A stretch of 58,412 nt of DNA from Flavobacterium sp. (GTDB lineage: Bacteria > Bacteroidota > Bacteroidia > Flavobacteriales > Flavobacteriaceae), in the NCBI GenBank assembly GCA_030151565.1, contig JASLDM010000106.1, positions 1 to 58,412 on the forward strand. Direction: 5' to 3'. The position numbers were made by a program, and so were the translations under genes. Each line of letters opens with the position of its first letter. The first letter of the stretch is position 1. Below, in pieces: positions 17,326-25,263 of the stretch. The notes under the pieces are model-generated. The model was not told where the DNA came from. It did no database searches and saw only the letters and a program-made list of their open reading frames with translations.

Positions 17326-17568
17326 ATGACATCAGATATAATCTTAAAGAACGTAGAAAGAGCATTGGATGAAATCCGCCCTTTCTTAAATTCAGACGGT
17401 GGAGACATTACTTTAATTAGTATTGACGATAACAAGCACGTAAAAGTGCGTTTGGAAGGAGCTTGTACTTCTTGTAGTGTAAATCAAATGACGCTAAAAG
17501 CAGGGGTTGAAACTACAATTAAAAAGTATGCACCTGAAATCGAATCCGTAACGAACGTCGAAGACTAG
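17326..17568 (+). CDS. NifU C-terminal-domain scaffold protein
   Basis: Small Fe-S scaffold/carrier of 80 residues. The NifU domain is complete: LNSDGGDITLISID, then RLEGACTSCSVNQMTLKAGVE with C47 and C50 as the cluster-binding CxxC pair. Two subunits would bind a 4Fe-4S cluster between them. It is 31 bp behind the Mrp ATPase and probably co-transcribed; the two may hand clusters to each other and to the ferredoxin encoded at 18727. Confidence 0.92.
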   Translation: MTSDIILKNVERALDEIRPFLNSDGGDITLISIDDNKHVKVRLEGACTSCSVNQMTLKAGVETTIKKYAPEIESVTNVED

Positions 17569-17672
17569 TCGAGATTATCACAGGCAGTGGAATCACTGAA
17601 TTTTAATAAGTTGATAATTGTCATAGTAAATTTATAACGCAAGTAAGAACTTTGCACTTAAAGAGTTGAATT

Positions 17673-18725
17673 ATGATTGAAACAGATATTTTAATAATTG
17701 GAGCAGGACCAACTGGTTTGTTTGCTGTTTTCGAAGCTGGATTATTAAAGTTAAAATGTCACCTTATTGACGGATTGCCTCAACCAGGAGGACAATTAAC
17801 AGAGTTGTATCCTAAAAAACCTATTTTTGATATTCCAGGATATCCTTCTGTAGGTGCAGCAGAATTGGTTGATAATCTCATGGAGCAGATCAAGCAATTC
17901 CAACCTGGGTTTACTCTGAATGAGGTAGCTGATACTATTGATAAACTAGAAGATGGTACTTTTATAGTAACTACAAATAAAGGAACAAAACATCACGCAA
18001 AGGCTGTAGCTATTGCTGCTGGATTGGGAAGTTTTGAGCCTCGTAAGCCTTTGTTGGACAATCTTTCGTTCTATGAAGATAAAGGGATAGAGTACTTTGT
18101 AAAGCGTCCTGAAATGTTCCAAGACAAGCGTATTGTAATAGCTGGTGGTGGAGATTCCGCATTGGATTGGAGTATTTATTTAGCAGACATTGCTAAAGAG
18201 GTTTCTTTGGTACATAGACGTAATGAATTTAGAGGTGCTTTAGATTCTGTTGAAAAGGTACAGAAATTAAAAGACGCGGGTAAAATCAATTTAATAACTC
18301 CTGCGGAAGTTGTTGACCTGTACGGTGATGCAAAGCTGGACGGAGTTGTTATTGAACGTGATGGTGTTCGCGAGAATTTTGATTGCGATTACTTTATTCC
18401 ATTATTTGGATTGACTCCAAAACTAGGGCCAATTGCAGATTGGGGGCTTGAGATTGAGAAAAATGCCATCAAAGTAAATAATGCCTTGGATTATCAAACG
18501 AATATTGAAGGGATTTATGCTATTGGTGATATCAATACTTATCCTGGGAAGTTAAAGTTAATTCTTTGTGGATTCCACGAGGCTACTTTAATGTGTCAAA
18601 GCGTTTATAATCGCTTAAATCCAGGGAAGAAATATGTATTAAAATACACTACAGTTTCTGGAATCAATGGGTTTGATGGAACTCGTAAAGAAGCGGAAAA
18701 AGCTGTTGTAAAAACAATAGAATAA
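17673..18725 (+). CDS. Thioredoxin-reductase-like ferredoxin-NADP reductase
   Basis: FAD enzyme of 350 residues that moves electrons between NADPH and ferredoxin. FAD-binding GAGPTGLFAVFEAGL is at residues 9-23, followed by LPQPGGQLTELYPKKPIFDIPGYP, the signature that separates these reductases from thioredoxin reductase. The second nucleotide site is IAGGGDSALDWSIYLA (about 155-170), and GIYAIGDINTYPGKLKLILCGFHEA closes the FAD site. There is no redox-active CxxC, so it is not a thioredoxin reductase. The adjacent ferredoxin gene, one base away, is the likely partner. Confidence 0.9.
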   Translation: MIETDILIIGAGPTGLFAVFEAGLLKLKCHLIDGLPQPGGQLTELYPKKPIFDIPGYPSVGAAELVDNLMEQIKQFQPGFTLNEVADTIDKLEDGTFIVTTNKGTKHHAKAVAIAAGLGSFEPRKPLLDNLSFYEDKGIEYFVKRPEMFQDKRIVIAGGGDSALDWSIYLADIAKEVSLVHRRNEFRGALDSVEKVQKLKDAGKINLITPAEVVDLYGDAKLDGVVIERDGVRENFDCDYFIPLFGLTPKLGPIADWGLEIEKNAIKVNNALDYQTNIEGIYAIGDINTYPGKLKLILCGFHEATLMCQSVYNRLNPGKKYVLKYTTVSGINGFDGTRKEAEKAVVKTIE

Positions 18726-18726
18726 A

Positions 18727-19062
18727 ATGTCAGATATAAAAGTTACGATAATTGATCGTTTAGGTGAAAGGCATGTTGTAGATGCGCCTACAGATATGAA
18801 TATGAACGTGATGGAATTGGTTCGTGCCTACGAATTGGCTCCTGAAGGAACAATTGGTGTTTGTGGTGGTATGGCAATGTGTGCGTCTTGTCAATGTTAT
18901 GTGCATAATGCAGATGAGGTAACGCTTCCGGAGATGAATCCAGATGAAGAAGCGATGCTTTGGGAGGCATTTAATGTAAAAGATTCAAGCAGACTAGGGT
19001 GTCAAATTCATTTAGCACCAGAATTAGACGGACTTGTTGTAGAATTAGCGCCAGAGAGTTAA
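18727..19062 (+). CDS. 2Fe-2S ferredoxin, adrenodoxin type
   Basis: Soluble electron carrier of 111 residues. Cluster ligands C46, C52, C55 (pattern CX5CX2C in GVCGGMAMCASCQC) and C92 in RLGCQIHL match the adrenodoxin/isc-type ferredoxins rather than the plant type (CX4CX2C). It begins one base after the reductase gene, so the two should be made together. Likely roles are Fe-S assembly or a monooxygenase or desaturase partner; the sequence does not decide. A terminator follows at 19151. Confidence 0.92.
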   Translation: MSDIKVTIIDRLGERHVVDAPTDMNMNVMELVRAYELAPEGTIGVCGGMAMCASCQCYVHNADEVTLPEMNPDEEAMLWEAFNVKDSSRLGCQIHLAPELDGLVVELAPES

Positions 19063-19150
19063 TTGTTTACTGATAAATAATTATCTTTTAGTAATTCGTT
19101 ATTTATGTAAAACATTAAAAACAAAGGGCTAATAGATAAATGAAAGAGTA

Positions 19151-19197
19151 AAAGCGTCTGTTGTGGATTTAATCCATAACAGACGCTTTCTTTTTTG
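19151..19197 (+). terminator. Terminator after the redox operon
   Basis: Hairpin AAAGCGTCTGTT...GGAT paired with ATCC...AACAGACGCTTT, then TCTTTTTT. Two unpaired bases interrupt the stem. Confidence 0.8.
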
Positions 19198-19279
19198 GCA
19201 TACATTACTTTTATTAAAAGTATGATGTTGGTTTGCTGCTTTTTATAAAGCTTGAGTTTTTATCCCTAGTTTAAATACT

Positions 19280-19287
19280 TATATTTG
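19280..19287 (+). promoter_or_regulatory. -7 element of the prolyl oligopeptidase gene
   Basis: TATATTTG, a perfect TAnnTTTG match, 32 bp before the ATG. Confidence 0.55.
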
Positions 19288-19319
19288 TTTGATACAAATT
19301 ATAAAGAAGCTATTATTTT

Positions 19320-21437
19320 ATGAAAAAAACACTTACAACTTTGTTGGTAGCCACAGTGATTTTGTCTTGTAAACAAGAGCACAATGAGGAAGCTATTGCT
19401 TTGACTTATCCTGAAACTAAGAAGGGAACAGTTGTAGATACTTATTTTGGTGAAGAAATTGCAGATCCTTATCGTTGGTTAGAAGACGATCGTTCTGAAG
19501 AAACTGCAGCTTGGGTAAAAGCAGAAAATGAAGTAACTTTTGATTATTTAAACAAAATTCCTTTTCGTGATGCGCTAAAAGAGCAGATGGAAAAAGCGTG
19601 GAACTACGAGAAAATCGGAGCTCCTTTTAAAGAAGGTGATTACACATACTACTTTAAAAATAATGGATTACAAAATCAATCTATTTTGTATCGTAAAGGT
19701 AATGATGGTAAAGAAGAAGTGTTCTTAGATCCAAATAAGTTCTCTAAAGAAGGGACTACATCATTGGGTGGAATCAATTTTTCTGAAGATGGAAGCAAAG
19801 CAGCTTACGCCATTTCTGAAGGTGGTAGTGATTGGAGAAAAGTGATAGTATTAGATACAAAAACATTGGAAATTATAGGAGATACTATAGTTGATGTTAA
19901 GTTTAGTGGAATTTCTTGGTTGGGGAATAAAGGGTTTTACTACTCAAGCTATGACAAACCAGAAGGAAGTGAATTATCAGCAAAAACAGATCAACATAAG
20001 TTATACTATCACGAGTTAGGAACAGCTCAGCGTTCTGATATTTTGGTGTTTGGTGACAAGCAAAAAAGACGATATGTGAGCGGGTCGGTAACAGAGGATA
20101 ATCATTATTTGGTAATCACAGCGGCGAATTCAACTTACGGAAATGAATTATATTTAAAAGATTTAACTCAGCCAAATAGCCCAATAGTTGCTGTAGTTAA
20201 TAATTTTGATAATAACAGTACAGTTGTTGAAAGCGAAGGATCTAAGCTCTATATCGCTACAGATTGGAAAGCACCAAATCAGCGTATTGTGACTGTTGAT
20301 GCTAAAAGTCCAAAACAAGAAAATTGGGTGGATTTTATACCTACTACAGAAAATGTTTTATCTATTTCTACTGCAGGTGGATATTTCTTTGCGCATTATA
20401 TGAAAGATGCAGTTTCGTTAGTGAAACAGTATGATTATAAAGGCAAAGAAATACGTGAAATTGAATTGCCAGGTATTGGAACTGCAGGCGGTTTTGGTGG
20501 TAAAAAAGAGGATAAAACAGTATATTATTCATTTACAAACTATATTACCCCAGGAACTATTTATGCATTAGATGCTGATACAGGTAGTTCTAAAATTTAT
20601 GAGCAACCTAAAGTAGCTTTTGATGCCTCTAAGTTTGAATCAAAACAAGTTTTTTATACGTCAAAAGACGGTACTAAAGTGCCGATGATTATCACGTATA
20701 AAAAAGGAATTACTTTAGACGGGAAAAACCCAACTATGTTGTATGCATATGGAGGATTCAATGTGAGTTTAACTCCGAGTTTTAGTATCGCTAACGCTAT
20801 TTGGTTAGAAAATGGTGGCGTTTACGCAGTACCAAATCTACGTGGTGGTGGTGAATATGGAAAAGAGTGGCATGTAGCAGGAACACAAATGCAAAAACAA
20901 AATGTATTTGATGATTTTATTGCAGCAGCTGAATATCTAATTTCAGAAAAATATACATCATCAGACTTCTTAGCAATTAAAGGTGGATCAAATGGAGGAC
21001 TTTTGGTTGGAGCTACCATGACACAGCGTCCTGAATTAATGAAGGTGGCTTTGCCTGCAGTAGGAGTGTTGGATATGTTGCGTTATCATACGTTTACAGC
21101 TGGAGCTGGATGGGCTTATGACTACGGAACTGCAGAAGATAGCAAAGAAATGTTCGCTTATTTGAAAGGATATTCGCCATTACACAATGTTAAAGAGGTG
21201 TCTTATCCAGCAACTATGGTAACTACTGGAGATCACGATGACCGTGTAGTGCCTGCCCATAGTTTTAAGTTCGCAGCAGAGTTACAAGCTAAAAATAATG
21301 GAAAAAACCCGATGTTAATCAGAATTGAAACCAATGCTGGGCACGGAGCAGGTAAATCTGTCGCTCAAACAATTCAAGAAAATGTAGACTTACAAGCGTT
21401 TACTTTGTATAATATGGGTGTTCGTAAGTTGAAATAA
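19320..21437 (+). CDS. Prolyl oligopeptidase family lipoprotein (S9A)
   Basis: Serine peptidase of 705 residues that cuts small peptides after proline. A short lipoprotein signal (TVILSCKQ) puts it in the periplasm or on the outer membrane. The N-terminal YPETKKGTVVDTYFGEEIADPYRWLED is the family's opening; a seven-blade propeller runs from about 75 to 430; and the alpha/beta hydrolase domain carries the triad S557 (GGSNGG), D640 (DHDDRV) and H675 (NAGHGAG). These positions nearly equal those of pig prolyl oligopeptidase (554/641/680, from memory). It has its own promoter and terminator. Confidence 0.93.
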   Translation: MKKTLTTLLVATVILSCKQEHNEEAIALTYPETKKGTVVDTYFGEEIADPYRWLEDDRSEETAAWVKAENEVTFDYLNKIPFRDALKEQMEKAWNYEKIGAPFKEGDYTYYFKNNGLQNQSILYRKGNDGKEEVFLDPNKFSKEGTTSLGGINFSEDGSKAAYAISEGGSDWRKVIVLDTKTLEIIGDTIVDVKFSGISWLGNKGFYYSSYDKPEGSELSAKTDQHKLYYHELGTAQRSDILVFGDKQKRRYVSGSVTEDNHYLVITAANSTYGNELYLKDLTQPNSPIVAVVNNFDNNSTVVESEGSKLYIATDWKAPNQRIVTVDAKSPKQENWVDFIPTTENVLSISTAGGYFFAHYMKDAVSLVKQYDYKGKEIREIELPGIGTAGGFGGKKEDKTVYYSFTNYITPGTIYALDADTGSSKIYEQPKVAFDASKFESKQVFYTSKDGTKVPMIITYKKGITLDGKNPTMLYAYGGFNVSLTPSFSIANAIWLENGGVYAVPNLRGGGEYGKEWHVAGTQMQKQNVFDDFIAAAEYLISEKYTSSDFLAIKGGSNGGLLVGATMTQRPELMKVALPAVGVLDMLRYHTFTAGAGWAYDYGTAEDSKEMFAYLKGYSPLHNVKEVSYPATMVTTGDHDDRVVPAHSFKFAAELQAKNNGKNPMLIRIETNAGHGAGKSVAQTIQENVDLQAFTLYNMGVRKLK

Positions 21438-21470
21438 ATAAGTATCTGTAAAAGATAATTACCAATAAAT

Positions 21471-21513
21471 AAAAACCCCTTGTGCTTTGGACGAAGCGCG
21501 AGGGGTTTTGCTT
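21471..21513. terminator. Terminator between peptidase and DUF1684 genes
   Basis: AAAACCCCTTGTGCTT pairs with GAAGCGCGAGGGGTTTT, using G-U pairs; T-tract on both strands. It serves both convergent genes. Confidence 0.8.
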
Positions 21514-21529
21514 TTTGATGTTATTTTGT

Positions 21530-22135
21530 TTATTCGTATTTGTAGTCTTTTACGCCAGCGTGAATCTCTACATTTAAAAAGTTTGATTCAGGCGGTATTG
21601 GACAAGAATATTTAGGGTTATAAGCGCAATATGGATTATAGGCTAGATTGAAATTTAGAAGTAAGCTATCTCCTTCCGGAATCTCCATATCAATATAGCG
21701 CCCTCCGCCATAAGTTGCTACTCCTGAAGTAAGGTCGGTAAATGGTAAAAAAAGATGACTTTTATACTCTTCTTTAGTAATGAGGTTCATATCTTGAAAT
21801 ACATCCAATTGTTGTTTTTTACCGTTAAAAGTAAAATGAATTTCACCAAACTTCTTATAAATCGGCTTTCTGTTTGTAGTGGTTGGCATTTCAAATGGTT
21901 CTTCATTTGGTGTTCGTACAAGCTCAGCTTCAATTATAAAACGTTCGTTTATAGGATAAAAATCAAGACCTTTAAATTTTTTAAGTGCATCCGGTACAAG
22001 GGGTGATGTTTTTTTATTTGCGAATTCCTTGTTTAGTGATTTTTGAAACTTTTCTGATTTTTGAGCTTCTGTAAGTGTTTGTGCACAAGCGATACTGAGA
22101 AAAAGTAGTGCTGCTAGTGCGATAATATTTTTCAT
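21530..22135 (-). CDS. DUF1684 family exported protein
   Basis: Protein of 201 residues with an N-terminal signal ending around IACAQ; both Sec cleavage and lipidation at C17 are possible, the lipobox being poor. The DUF1684 signature is clear: LFLPFTDLTSGVATYGGGRY and NPYCAYNPKYSCPIPPESN with two conserved cysteines near the C-terminus. The biochemical role of the family is unknown. It is a stand-alone gene with its own promoter, convergent with the oligopeptidase. Confidence 0.88.
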   Translation of the reverse strand: MKNIIALAALLFLSIACAQTLTEAQKSEKFQKSLNKEFANKKTSPLVPDALKKFKGLDFYPINERFIIEAELVRTPNEEPFEMPTTTNRKPIYKKFGEIHFTFNGKKQQLDVFQDMNLITKEEYKSHLFLPFTDLTSGVATYGGGRYIDMEIPEGDSLLLNFNLAYNPYCAYNPKYSCPIPPESNFLNVEIHAGVKDYKYE

Positions 22136-22149
22136 GATTAGGTTTTTGG

Positions 22150-22157
22150 TAAATATA
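22150..22157 (-). promoter_or_regulatory. -7 element of the DUF1684 gene
   Basis: Reverse strand TATATTTA, a TAnnTTTA variant followed by C, 14 bp before the ATG. Confidence 0.45.
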
Positions 22158-22656
22158 AAGCAAAAAAAATTGTTCGCTAAATGTAAAGAATGAAAAATTT
22201 TATTTACAAATAGGCGATTTCAACTAGATCAACAACGAGTGTTTTAAAATTATTAAGCCTTTAAGAGCGTTGTTTTTTTTGATGAAATGCTAATTTTCTG
22301 TTACATCTAGTTCTGATCTTGTGTTAATCAAGGCCGTAGAGGCTATTTTTAGAGTCCTGAGTTGGTTTTGTTTGAGATAATATGTTTTGTATTGTCGAAT
22401 GTTTTTTAGGCTTCTAAAAGAGTTAAAATTAATTGAATTAAAATTAAGGCTGTCAAATTAGAAAAATAGCTAAGAGGAACAATGTATCAAACGATGCGAA
22501 GTAGAGGACATTTAAATTTATATATTAAAATTTAAGGGCAACCGAGTCTATCGATTTTTTACGAAATAGTGCTTTTTTGAGATTCTCTTTACCAGTGGTT
22601 TTATTTGTTTTAAATTATATTTCCTCGTTTTTGGTGTTTTTTTGTTGAAATGCTTC

Positions 22657-22748
22657 GAGTCTTGTTCGGGTCTTGTTCGGGTCTCCTTCGGAAAACAGCC
22701 CTCAAACCCGAGTAAACACTGGACTCTTCCGAAGCGCTTCCGAACAAA
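22657..22748. repeat. Intergenic element A: 11-bp repeats in inverted arms
   Basis: The left arm has three direct 11-bp units: GAGTCTTGTTC, GGGTCTTGTTC, GGGTCTCCTTC, followed by GG. After a 37-bp spacer the right arm has two units in the opposite sense: TTCCGAAGCGC and TTCCGAACAAA, whose complements read TTTGTTCGGAA and GCGCTTCGGAA. It is much richer in GC than its surroundings. A related element lies at 51484-51578. Confidence 0.7.
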
Positions 22749-22804
22749 GCTTAAATAAAAGGAATTAAAACATTGACTACTAGATGTTTAAATTTTTTAA
22801 ATTA

Positions 22805-22869
22805 TCAAAAGTGAGCATTTTCGTCAAAAGTGAGCAAAATGTATCATTTACTATCAAAATCAGCATTTT
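22805..22869. repeat. GTGAGCA direct repeats, possible insertion-sequence end
   Basis: TCAAAAGTGAGCA occurs at 22805-22817 and 22824-22836 (19 bp apart), and a degenerate third copy, TCAAAATCAGCA, at 22854. Spaced copies of about 20 bp resemble transposase-binding repeats at the ends of IS21-type elements. No transposase gene is present, so at most this is a remnant. Confidence 0.4.
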
Positions 22870-23050
22870 GAATATAAGGTAACGTTAAGTAGGTAGGTTT
22901 TTGAAAAGAATCGTGGAAGTAATGTTGTAGTAACTTTCTAAGCTTGCAATGTGCTTATTAGATCTTTATATTGAATGTAAATTAAAGGCTTTGTAACTAG
23001 ATAAAGAGAAAATTCGGTATGATAGAGGGGTTTTTGCGATAGGATCAATA

Positions 23051-23083
23051 CAAAAAAAGTCCCCTTTTGAGAAGAGGACTTTA
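23051..23083 (-). terminator. Terminator after coiled-coil lipoprotein gene
   Basis: AAAGTCCCCTT pairs with GAGAGGACTTT-type bases (one or two mismatches) just downstream of the reverse-strand gene at 23104. Confidence 0.65.
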
Positions 23084-23103
23084 AATTAAGTGTATTGAAA
23101 AGC

Positions 23104-23709
23104 TTATTTAATTTTAGCTTTATCTAATGCATTGTTAATGCTTTTTTTTGCGTCAGCTTTAGCTTCATCAACTTTAGCGTTAGCATCTTTTTTCAATTCT
23201 GTTGCTTTAGCATCAGCGTCATCTTTTAATTCGTTTGCTTTTGCTTTAACTTCTTCAACTTTAGCATCAGCATCATTTTTCAATTCGTTTGCTTTAGCAT
23301 TAGCGTCATTTTTCAACTCTTCAGCTTTATCTTTAGCTTCATCAACTTTTACGTTTGCATTTTTCTTTGCATTCTCAATAGTTTCTTTTAAGCTTTCTTC
23401 TGCTTCTTGAGTTTTTTGTTTAGCACTTTCCCAAGCTTCGTTAGCTTCGTCTACTGCTTTTTGAGCAGCTTCTTTAGCTTTGTCATCACCTTTTTCAATA
23501 GCTTCTTCTAAAGCTTTTTGAGCTTCTTTTACTTTTGCTTCAGCTTCGTTGCTTAAGTTTTCTAATTCCGCTTTAAGTGATTCTTGTTTTGAGATTGCTT
23601 CATCAGAGATTACAACTTCTGTTCCGTCTGTTGCCTCTGCATTGTTTTGCTTACATGATGTTGCGAAAAGCATAGTACATGCAGCTACTGATAACATTAA
23701 TTTTTTCAT
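23104..23709 (-). CDS. Coiled-coil lipoprotein with LEA-like 11-residue repeats
   Basis: Lipoprotein of 201 residues, signal ending in LFATSCKQ. Nearly all of the mature chain is Ala, Lys, Glu and Asp with no aromatic residue apart from one Trp, so it should be a long charged helix. From about residue 115 it is built of 11-residue units (for example KNDANAKANEL, KNDADAKVEEV, KDDADAKATEL, KKDANAKVDEA), with one 7-residue step between units. Such hendecads occur in LEA proteins and apolipoproteins. A role as an envelope spacer or in stress protection is guessed from this; function unknown. It has its own promoter and terminator. Confidence 0.8.
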   Translation of the reverse strand: MKKLMLSVAACTMLFATSCKQNNAEATDGTEVVISDEAISKQESLKAELENLSNEAEAKVKEAQKALEEAIEKGDDKAKEAAQKAVDEANEAWESAKQKTQEAEESLKETIENAKKNANVKVDEAKDKAEELKNDANAKANELKNDADAKVEEVKAKANELKDDADAKATELKKDANAKVDEAKADAKKSINNALDKAKIK

Positions 23710-23732
23710 AGTAATTGTATTTATTTATGAAT

Positions 23733-23740
23733 CAAAATTA
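23733..23740 (-). promoter_or_regulatory. -7 element of the coiled-coil lipoprotein gene
   Basis: Reverse strand TAATTTTG, a perfect TAnnTTTG match, 23 bp before the ATG. Confidence 0.5.
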
Positions 23741-23813
23741 CGAAAAAAGTAATCCGAATATGAAGAAAGAATGATTTTTAACAAAAAGTTTAGTATTGAG
23801 AGTGCTTTTTTCG

Positions 23814-24497
23814 CTAATCGTAACGTAGTGGGCCAAAGTTATTGACGTATCTGGCAATTACGTTTTTTCTGCTGCTTATATATGGGCCCGATTGTGCTGC
23901 TTTGTATCGTCTTGGACTAGGTAATATAGCTGCGATTCCTGCAGCCTCATATGGACTTAATTTAGCTGCATCTTTTTTATACCAATGTTGGGCAGCAGCT
24001 TGTGCTCCGTAGATGCCTTCGCCCATTTCAATGCTGTTGAGATACACTTCCATTATGCGTTCTTTGCTCCAAATCAGCTCGATTAAAATGGTGAAATAGG
24101 CTTCAAGACCTTTTCTTATAAAGCTTCTTCCAGGCCAAAGAAATACATTTTTAGCAGTTTGCTGTGAAATGGTGCTTCCTCCTTTAACCTTTTTACCTTT
24201 TTTATTGTCTTTATATGCTTTTTCTATAGCTTTAAAGTCAAAGCCGTTGTGAGACAAAAAATTTCCGTCCTCACTTGATATAACTGCTTTTTGAAGGTTG
24301 GGACTTATTTTTTCAAGTGATACCCAATCGTGTTTTAACTTGAGAGGTTTGCCTTCTTGTTTTTGTTCAATACAGCGAATAACCATTAAAGGAGTTATTG
24401 GGACTGGAACAAATCTAAAGAAAATGACTGACACAATGGAGAGCCCTAAAAACCAGAGAAAAAACTTAGATAAAAATCGAAATATACTGCGAATCAT
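23814..24497 (-). CDS. mtgA: Monofunctional peptidoglycan glycosyltransferase
   Basis: Polymerises lipid II into glycan strands at the outer face of the inner membrane. One N-terminal membrane anchor (about 10-32) is followed by a GT51 domain: SSEDGNFLSHNGFD with the catalytic Glu, then KGGSTISQQTAKNVFLWPGRS, then RIMEVYLNSIEMGEGIYGAQAAAQHWY. No transpeptidase domain follows, and the 227-residue length is typical of MtgA. It is separate from DedA upstream by a terminator. Confidence 0.93.
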   Translation of the reverse strand: MIRSIFRFLSKFFLWFLGLSIVSVIFFRFVPVPITPLMVIRCIEQKQEGKPLKLKHDWVSLEKISPNLQKAVISSEDGNFLSHNGFDFKAIEKAYKDNKKGKKVKGGSTISQQTAKNVFLWPGRSFIRKGLEAYFTILIELIWSKERIMEVYLNSIEMGEGIYGAQAAAQHWYKKDAAKLSPYEAAGIAAILPSPRRYKAAQSGPYISSRKNVIARYVNNFGPLRYD

Positions 24498-24545
24498 CGT
24501 GGACTTATTTTGTGCGAAAGTACTAAAAATACGAATTAATATTTC

Positions 24546-24580
24546 AAAAAAAAAGCGATTGAAATTTCAATCGCTTTGAG
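24546..24580 (-). terminator. Terminator after the DedA gene
   Basis: Perfect stem AAAGCGATTGAAA/TTTCAATCGCTTT with T-tract on the reverse strand, between the DedA stop and the mtgA start. Confidence 0.85.
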
Positions 24581-24585
24581 TTTTT

Positions 24586-25263
24586 TTAATCTTCTTTTTT
24601 TCTTTTCATAAGTTTAATTACAATAGGTAATGTTGTCACAGCAACTAAGAAAAGAATGATGTATTCTATGTAGTCTTTTAAGTTAATGTCAAAGCTTTCT
24701 AATAAGTAAACCTGTAAGTAGTGTCCCGCAAAAATCAATGTAGTTGCCCAAAGAAACGAACTTAGAATATTATAGAGCATAAAACGTTTGAAATCCATAT
24801 GAACAATACCTGCAATAATTGGAGCAAATGTACGTACTACAGGTAAAAAACGTGCGAATATGATAGCGCGTCCACCATGACGTTCAAAGAAAACTTTTGA
24901 TTCGTATAGATATTTTTTCTTGAATATGAAATTGTCTTTTTTATTATAGAGGTAGTTTCCGCTTTTTGAGCCAAACCAATAGCCAAAAATATTACCTAAA
25001 ATTCCAGCTATAGCAACAAAGGTGGATAAAAGTGCCACATTGGTAAAGTCACTTTCAATGCTAAACAGTTCTTGCATTAATGCTGTACTGTAAATCCCAG
25101 AAAGGAATAAAAGACTATCTCCTGGTAAGAAAAAACCTGCAAACAAGCCTGTTTCTGCAAAAACAATGAATAATACCACGTAGATGCCTATGTGGTGCCC
25201 AGCTATTTCTAGATTGATGTAGAATTCTGGATTAATGAGTTGTGAAATGTGAAACCCGTCCAT
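24586..25263 (-). CDS. DedA/VTT-family membrane protein
   Basis: Inner-membrane protein of 225 residues. The FLPGDSLLFLSG motif (about 45-57) and the ARFLPVVRTFAPIIAG segment (about 137-152), with its essential Arg pair, are the DedA hallmarks. Several members are now seen as undecaprenyl-phosphate or phospholipid flippases; which applies here is not known. Its ATG directly follows the stop of the upstream symporter gene (TAAATG), so translation is probably coupled. Confidence 0.88.
   Translation of the reverse strand: MDGFHISQLINPEFYINLEIAGHHIGIYVVLFIVFAETGLFAGFFLPGDSLLFLSGIYSTALMQELFSIESDFTNVALLSTFVAIAGILGNIFGYWFGSKSGNYLYNKKDNFIFKKKYLYESKVFFERHGGRAIIFARFLPVVRTFAPIIAGIVHMDFKRFMLYNILSSFLWATTLIFAGHYLQVYLLESFDINLKDYIEYIILFLVAVTTLPIVIKLMKRKKED

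Larger units (their letters stand above)
22160..23050. other. Gene-free region with two repeat structures
   Basis: About 890 bp with no ORF that looks coding. It holds an 11-bp-repeat element at 22657-22748 and a set of GTGAGCA repeats at 22805-22869, described separately. The rest is AT-rich and featureless. It could be the scar of a lost insertion. Confidence 0.6.

Noticed and set aside
17673..18725. Thioredoxin reductase
   Set aside because: The overall fold matches, but the redox CxxC is missing and a ferredoxin gene follows directly.
22805..22869. GTGAGCA repeats as a CRISPR array
   Set aside because: Only two exact short copies with unequal spacing and no cas genes.
23132..23410. Open frame antisense to the coiled-coil lipoprotein, rich in Ser, Ala and Phe
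   Set aside because: It arises from the Ala/Lys/Glu-rich repeats on the other strand, which lack stop codons in this frame.
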